10,000 bases of DNA from Anaerolinea sp. GTDB taxonomy: Bacteria > Chloroflexota > Anaerolineae > Anaerolineales > Anaerolineaceae. This document shows, in pieces, positions 5,164 to 10,000 of this stretch. The translations under genes and the position numbers were made by a program. Location of the stretch: assembly GCA_020216845.1 (NCBI GenBank), contig JAIWNK010000017.1, positions 1 through 10,000 on the forward strand, written 5' to 3'. The notes beneath the pieces were generated by a model. It was not told where the DNA came from. It saw only the letters and a program-made list of their open reading frames with translations, and did not search any database. Every line of letters starts with the position of its first letter. Within the stretch, counting starts at the first letter, position 1.

Positions 5164-7764
5164 ATGAAAAAAGGCCTCTTTATCAAGTTTTCTTGGAAAG
5201 CACTAAATTTCGCCCTCTTCGCCACCCTACTTCTCAGTCTCATTCTCCTCAACGCCAATCCCACTTCTGCTGAAGGCAGTCGTGAAACCGTTGCAAACGG
5301 CGGCATTAACCGCCCACTCACAGAATGGCGCACCACCACCTACAGCAATCTCCTGCGTCGTCGCACTTTTTTCCAGGTCTATGCACGCGCTGGCGAAGTA
5401 ATCAACCTTGGCTCTAGTGCAATCGGTCTTGGTCAGGGCGATATTGCCATTTGGCAACCCGGCCTGATCAACGATTTTGCTACTTCACAAAAACTCTTCA
5501 ACGATTTGCCAGCCCCCACCCTGCGCTGCGCCACAGCACAACCGGGTAAAGGTTTAATCAACAGTCGCGACCTTGAACTCGCCGGGCCTCTTCCCAATCC
5601 GGGCGGTTATGACCCATGTGTCTATTCTGTTACCACCACCGGCATCCATTGGGTTGCTTTTTGGGGCCCCGACGGCCCGCAACCCGCCACCGACCGCAAC
5701 GGCGATGCTGGCACAATTGACACCCCCAACGTCAGCATCACCCAAAATACAGGGGTTTCCATTTGGGATGTAACCGTTCGCAATAGTAATGAACCTGGCT
5801 TTATTGAATATCCCGGGCGGACATTCACCCAATACCTTACCCAAATCATGAATGGCACCGGCATCAACAATCGCCTTTATTCTTCACTTTATGTCATCAC
5901 CAAAGATGGCTTCCAGTACAAAGTGGATCTCGATGGCCTTGATCCATATGGTTACATCATCTATGCCAACGATGTCGGCTATCTGAATCCCAACGGTAGC
6001 CCACTCTATCACGACTTAGTTGCCACCGATTCGAATCTGACCACCCCCCAAGGCGGCGTAACCCTGGCTCCACCCAATGCGCTCATCTTTTTCTCACCGC
6101 CCGCGCCCGACCTGCCCAACACGATTTTGCCCATTCCACAAATCCCCACCCTGCAAAATATAGCCTTCATTGGCGCAGCTGGCAGCGGCAGCACCTATGC
6201 TAATTTGGGTGGCACATTCACCTACCACGGCAATGTGGGTGGTATCACCGAAATCATCATCAGCCGCGACGGTAACAACTTTGACCCCACCAACCCCAAC
6301 AACCGTGTCCTGCGCAGTGTCAGCCTGGCTGGCCAACAATCCATTACCTGGGATGGTCTCGACAACGCTGGATTGGCCTTTCCAAACGGGAATTTCGCCT
6401 ATCGCGTCAGCCTTCACGCTGGTGAATATCACTTTCCTATGCTTGATGTCGAAAATAGCATTTCAGGTGGACCACACATTGAAATGCTGAATCCACCCAA
6501 TGGCATTTGCCCCCTCGGCTGCACAACTGCTTTTTATGATGATCGCGGCTACCGCACCTCCAATGGCAGCATTGTCGGCACCGTCAACGTTACCCTACCG
6601 GGCAACGCCCCACCCGCAACCAATCGCAGCAACCCTGACACAGGCTTTGATTCCAGCACCAATCAGCGCGCCTACGGCGACAACACCACCAACGGTTTTG
6701 GCAACAACAAGGGTCTCGATCTGTGGACTTTCTACCCCAGCGAGACCATCTCCACAAACCTTACCATCATCCCTGCCGTTGATCGAGATATGGCCGTTAT
6801 GCTAACCCACACTGGTGACTTTGAAATCGGTAGCACAGGCGTCTATCAGGCCATTGTCACCAATCGCGGCACGCGCACCAACAACCAACAAACCACCCTC
6901 ACTTTGAACATCCCCAACGGAATGAGCATTCAGACCATCAAAGCTACTGGATGGTCTTGCAGCACCAATGGTCAGCAAATCACCTGCACAATCACGCGCA
7001 CCACAGCCGCAGGCGAGAACTTGCCCGCCGTTGAAATCGCCGTTATTCCCAATGAAACAATTCCATCCACTGTCACTGCCAACGCCTCAATCAGCAACAG
7101 CCGTGACAACAATGCCAGCAACAATACAGCATCTGATGAGACTCGCATTCTACAATACGACTACGGCGACCTGCCTGCCTCTTATCCCACCACCCTAGCT
7201 CAAGATGGCGCCCGACACTTGCTTGGCAACCTATACCTTGGCAACGAGATTGACACTGAAAACAATACCGCCAACAGCCCCGGCAGTAACGACAACGAAA
7301 AGGACAAAAACGACGAAGACGGCATTCAGCGCCAAAATGGCGAAACCTGGCAACCAGGCAATACCGTTCACCTTAATGTAACCGTACAGGGAACCGGTGG
7401 TCACCTGATTGGCTGGTTTGATTGGAACGGCGACGGCGACCTGAATGACGCAGATGAAATGATCCGTTTTGGCAACCTGCCTCAAGGAGATAGCTCCTTG
7501 AGCCTCATCATCCCACAAACCTACACAACCGGCAACACTCTTTACGCGCGCTTTCGCCTCTACGCCGGCTACCCAGAAAACCCTTTACCAAGTGGCAAAG
7601 TCATCAATGGCGAGGTGGAAGATTATGAATGGCGTTTTTCCCCAACCGCAATCACCCTGAGTGATTTCAAAGCCACCCAACAATCTTCCACCCCTGGCAT
7701 CTATTGGTTTGTCTTAGCTAGCGTTTTGCTATTTGGCGGTCTGCTGCTCAAAAATCGCCTTTAA
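5164..7764 (+). CDS. Secreted, membrane-anchored multi-domain surface protein (FlgD-like Ig, DUF11, GEVED)
   Basis: An 866-residue exported protein. A Sec signal peptide is clear: MKKGLFIKFSWK, a hydrophobic core at about 13-30, and a likely cut after TSA (34-36). Residues 40-330 match no family I recognise. Residues about 345-425, with WDGLDNAGLAFPNGNFAYRV (396-415), look like a FlgD-type Ig-like fold. About 540-660 is a DUF11 beta-sandwich with the usual Cys pair (C599, C608). About 665-825 is a GEVED domain, ending in the signature GEVEDYEW (816-823); it holds an EF-hand-like loop DWNGDGDLNDADE (753-765) likely to bind calcium. A single helix at about 846-862 and the short basic tail KNRL suggest the C-terminus is membrane-anchored; no LPXTG motif is present. 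The protein is Asn/Thr-rich, as is usual for adhesive surface proteins. The ATG has no clear ribosome site. Role inferred: cell-surface structure or adhesion. Confidence 0.85.
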   Translation: MKKGLFIKFSWKALNFALFATLLLSLILLNANPTSAEGSRETVANGGINRPLTEWRTTTYSNLLRRRTFFQVYARAGEVINLGSSAIGLGQGDIAIWQPGLINDFATSQKLFNDLPAPTLRCATAQPGKGLINSRDLELAGPLPNPGGYDPCVYSVTTTGIHWVAFWGPDGPQPATDRNGDAGTIDTPNVSITQNTGVSIWDVTVRNSNEPGFIEYPGRTFTQYLTQIMNGTGINNRLYSSLYVITKDGFQYKVDLDGLDPYGYIIYANDVGYLNPNGSPLYHDLVATDSNLTTPQGGVTLAPPNALIFFSPPAPDLPNTILPIPQIPTLQNIAFIGAAGSGSTYANLGGTFTYHGNVGGITEIIISRDGNNFDPTNPNNRVLRSVSLAGQQSITWDGLDNAGLAFPNGNFAYRVSLHAGEYHFPMLDVENSISGGPHIEMLNPPNGICPLGCTTAFYDDRGYRTSNGSIVGTVNVTLPGNAPPATNRSNPDTGFDSSTNQRAYGDNTTNGFGNNKGLDLWTFYPSETISTNLTIIPAVDRDMAVMLTHTGDFEIGSTGVYQAIVTNRGTRTNNQQTTLTLNIPNGMSIQTIKATGWSCSTNGQQITCTITRTTAAGENLPAVEIAVIPNETIPSTVTANASISNSRDNNASNNTASDETRILQYDYGDLPASYPTTLAQDGARHLLGNLYLGNEIDTENNTANSPGSNDNEKDKNDEDGIQRQNGETWQPGNTVHLNVTVQGTGGHLIGWFDWNGDGDLNDADEMIRFGNLPQGDSSLSLIIPQTYTTGNTLYARFRLYAGYPENPLPSGKVINGEVEDYEWRFSPTAITLSDFKATQQSSTPGIYWFVLASVLLFGGLLLKNRL

Positions 7765-10000
7765 TCGTATTGTAAAGCAGCAATCACATCCAAATTAGCT
7801 GCCTGACGTGCCGGCTCACCAGCCGCCAACACACCAAACACAACCCCAATCAGTGCTGCGGCCACAACACCGCCCAGCGGAAAAACATACGGCATTGAAA
7901 AACCGCCACTGTTCATCGCGCCAACCATCACATAGCCAAGCCATATACCGGCCGAAATGCCAAACAAGGTGCCAAACAAAGCCAGCAGCAAACTTTCTGC
8001 CAAAATCATCCGCCGCACCTGACGACGTGTGCTGCCAACTGCCCGCAACATACCCAGCTCGCGCGTCCGCTCAATGACATTGATGGCCAACGTATTCATC
8101 ATCGCAATCAGACCCGGCAAAGCCAACGCGGCCATCAACACATACATCATGCTCATTGCCGCGTTCATTGCCATCATCTGATTCTCCAAAAAGCTATCTG
8201 CATCAATCAACGTAAAAGCCGGATAGTTTTCCACCAGCACAGCAACTTCACCCTGTAAACGTGCTGCATCCGCATCTGCCCGACGATTGGCCATCAACAA
8301 CACATCCGAGGTCTGATGAAAATCGCTCGCCAGATTCTGCTGCGAAATATAGATTGTCGCTAGCTTAGCATTCAAATAATCAGACCCAATCCCCACGACG
8401 CGATAGGTTTGTTCACCTTCTGCTGTCAGAATATGCAAATCATCCCCAACCCGCGCGCCGGATTGCGCAGCGTAAATACCGTTCAAAATAGCCGTCCGGC
8501 CCTCTGCCAACGCTCCAAACGCCTCGGCGCTGCTACCTTTGCTAAACTCCAAGCCAGATACCTGACCATATGTCATTGGGTCTATCCCGACCACCTGAAC
8601 ATCTGCATTGTTCACTCGCCCAGAAGCAAGTCGCAATGTTGAAACCATTTCAATGCCCGGCAGAGTCCGCAACTCTTGCGCAAGCTCAGGTCCGGCGCCC
8701 AAATTGCCGCCACTCAGCAACAATGATGACGGCATGATCAAATAATCTGCCGATAGACTCCGCTCAATGTAATTCCGAAAGCCAATCGTCACACTCGCAA
8801 CCACACCGGCAAGCGCTACCACAATTGCCATCGCAATCATCAATGCCGAAGCAGTCACTGTTGCCCGCCCCGGCTGTCGGGCCAAATTTCCTTCTGCAAG
8901 TCGTCCTTCTTGAGCAAAGAATAACGACAGCGCTCGCCCCAACGTGCGCCCCAATGGCTGCACCAACACCGGCGCCACCAGAATCAAGCCCACTAAGAAG
9001 AACAACACGCCCACAGAAGCCAATTGCATCTGCCCAGAAACCAGACCAAGTGCAGCCAGCACAATCAGCACAGCACCAACCACCGAGCGACGCGCCGAAC
9101 GCATTGTCTCGACTGCCGGTAACACAGGTCGAATCGCTTCCAGAGGCAACAAACGTGCCGTTGAAAGAGCTGGCACCAATCCAGCCAACAGCGTCACCCC
9201 CATACCAGCCAGGATCGCGCTCAGCCAATTGGATAACGTAAAAATCGGCCAGCCAATATCCAAATGCAAATACATTTGTGCCACGGGCCGCACCATAGCC
9301 ATCATGACATTGGCCAATAAAAAGCCGAGTAACAAGCCAGTCAATGTGCCAACGCCCCCCTGCAGCAAACTCTCCAGCACAATCGTACCAACCACCGTTT
9401 GCCGTGTTGCCCCAACAGCGCGCAACATGCCCAAATCGCGCCGCCGCTCTGCCACCAACGTACGGAAGGTGTTGAAGATAATGAATCCCCCCATTGCCAG
9501 CGCCATCAGACCAAACAGTGAAAACGCCACCTTGCCCATATCCAACGCTGCCAGCAATTCACTTCCCAATTCCAGACCACCAGAACGGAAGCGCTCTTCC
9601 CCCAAGCGTGCCAAAATGTCGGCCTGAACCGCCTCGGGTTTTGCAGCGGCGTCAAAAATCACCTCAATCAAATTGATCTGCCCAGCTTGATTGAGCACCT
9701 GTTGTGCATCTTCCAACAGCACAAACACCTCCTCAGCGCCTGCAGAAGGTGGCAATGAAAGAATGCCCACAACCACAAACCCAGCCTTACCTTGCGTTGA
9801 AGGGAGATACAGTGTATCCCCAAGGCGTAAGCCCGTTTTCTCTGCCATGCGACTGCTGATCAACACCTCGCCGGACCGTCCAGGTTGCAAGAAGTTGCCT
9901 TCCACCAGCGGATAGATATGCACCGTCCGCGCTTCGTCCGGCATAATCCCCACCAAAAGCACTGAGCTCACTGTTTTCAATGGATCCGTGGGAAAACCAG
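7761..10000 (-). CDS. ABC transporter permease with two FtsX domains (MacB/LolC-type), 5' end outside window
   Basis: The minus-strand frame stays open to the window edge; the TTG at 9980 is internal, preceded in frame by GFPTDP, so the start lies beyond. Numbering from 9980, an extracytoplasmic MacB-like part (1-145) is followed by an FtsX domain with helices near 152-174, 200-228 and 252-275. Two linker helices (about 300-312, 323-340) and a helix at 374-398 precede a second extracytoplasmic part (400-600), then a second FtsX domain with helices near 608-630, 660-685 and 700-720. The coupling motif is duplicated: ERRRDLGMLRAVGATRQTV (178-196) and ERTRELGMLRAVGSTRRQV (637-655). Such permeases work with a separate ATPase in mechanotransmission, lipoprotein release or efflux. 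No ATPase gene is in view; it may lie upstream beyond the right edge. Its stop overlaps that of the convergent surface-protein gene. Confidence 0.92.
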   Translation of the reverse strand, partial: GFPTDPLKTVSSVLLVGIMPDEARTVHIYPLVEGNFLQPGRSGEVLISSRMAEKTGLRLGDTLYLPSTQGKAGFVVVGILSLPPSAGAEEVFVLLEDAQQVLNQAGQINLIEVIFDAAAKPEAVQADILARLGEERFRSGGLELGSELLAALDMGKVAFSLFGLMALAMGGFIIFNTFRTLVAERRRDLGMLRAVGATRQTVVGTIVLESLLQGGVGTLTGLLLGFLLANVMMAMVRPVAQMYLHLDIGWPIFTLSNWLSAILAGMGVTLLAGLVPALSTARLLPLEAIRPVLPAVETMRSARRSVVGAVLIVLAALGLVSGQMQLASVGVLFFLVGLILVAPVLVQPLGRTLGRALSLFFAQEGRLAEGNLARQPGRATVTASALMIAMAIVVALAGVVASVTIGFRNYIERSLSADYLIMPSSLLLSGGNLGAGPELAQELRTLPGIEMVSTLRLASGRVNNADVQVVGIDPMTYGQVSGLEFSKGSSAEAFGALAEGRTAILNGIYAAQSGARVGDDLHILTAEGEQTYRVVGIGSDYLNAKLATIYISQQNLASDFHQTSDVLLMANRRADADAARLQGEVAVLVENYPAFTLIDADSFLENQMMAMNAAMSMMYVLMAALALPGLIAMMNTLAINVIERTRELGMLRAVGSTRRQVRRMILAESLLLALFGTLFGISAGIWLGYVMVGAMNSGGFSMPYVFPLGGVVAAALIGVVFGVLAAGEPARQAANLDVIAALQYD

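Noticed and set aside
6601..7320. AAC/ACC-rich stretches in the surface-protein gene as a tandem repeat or CRISPR-like array
   Set aside because: The apparent repetition reflects Asn/Thr-rich protein composition; I found no repeat unit of constant length or spacing.
8764..9627. Open frames of 154 (minus), 138 and 227 (plus) residues within the permease gene
   Set aside because: They lie in other frames of a clearly conserved permease, show low-complexity Pro/Thr/Ala- or Cys/Gly-rich translations and have no family motifs.
9978..9980. TTG as the start of the FtsX permease
   Set aside because: The frame continues to the window edge and the protein lacks its expected first transmembrane helix, so the true start is outside.

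Overview
The window is an ordinary bacterial chromosomal segment, densely packed, with eight genes of which the first and last run off the edges. No tRNA, rRNA, CRISPR array, transposase or phage gene is visible. The gene set suggests a free-living Chloroflexota bacterium of the Anaerolineae type: a spermidine-synthase-like methyltransferase followed by a TIGR01906/DUF1461 membrane protein, a large secreted protein with FlgD-like, DUF11 and GEVED parts and a C-terminal membrane anchor, and a two-FtsX-domain permease. This is inferred from gene families, not from any marker gene.

Left part (1-2486). A two-gene plus-strand operon, joined by an ATGA overlap, encodes the C-terminal part of a spermidine-synthase-like protein and a four-helix DUF1461 membrane protein. 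It converges on a minus-strand gpmA (glycolytic phosphoglycerate mutase), which has its own promoter and an intrinsic terminator whose U-tract comes from the A-run covering the stop codon of the opposing gene.

Middle (2514-5070). A sugar-type (UgpC/MsmX family) ABC ATPase stands alone on the minus strand with no permease or binding-protein gene beside it. It is divergent from a family 2 glycosyltransferase whose -10 box lies so close to the ATG that the mRNA is probably leaderless. A cyclophilin-type peptidyl-prolyl isomerase follows, with its own extended -10 promoter and a textbook intrinsic terminator.

Right part (5071-10000). A near-consensus sigma70-type promoter with a perfect 8-4-8 palindrome centred on its -35 box drives an 866-residue secreted, membrane-anchored, multi-domain surface protein. 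That gene converges on a minus-strand FtsX-type ABC permease; the two stop codons overlap in one TTAA tetranucleotide and no terminator separates them.

The genes do not form one pathway. The strongest leads are the palindromic promoter of the surface protein, the large unassigned N-terminal half of that protein, and the spermidine-synthase-like gene that lacks an expected amine-binding residue and is coupled to a DUF1461 gene. I found no clear evidence of an undescribed multi-gene system.
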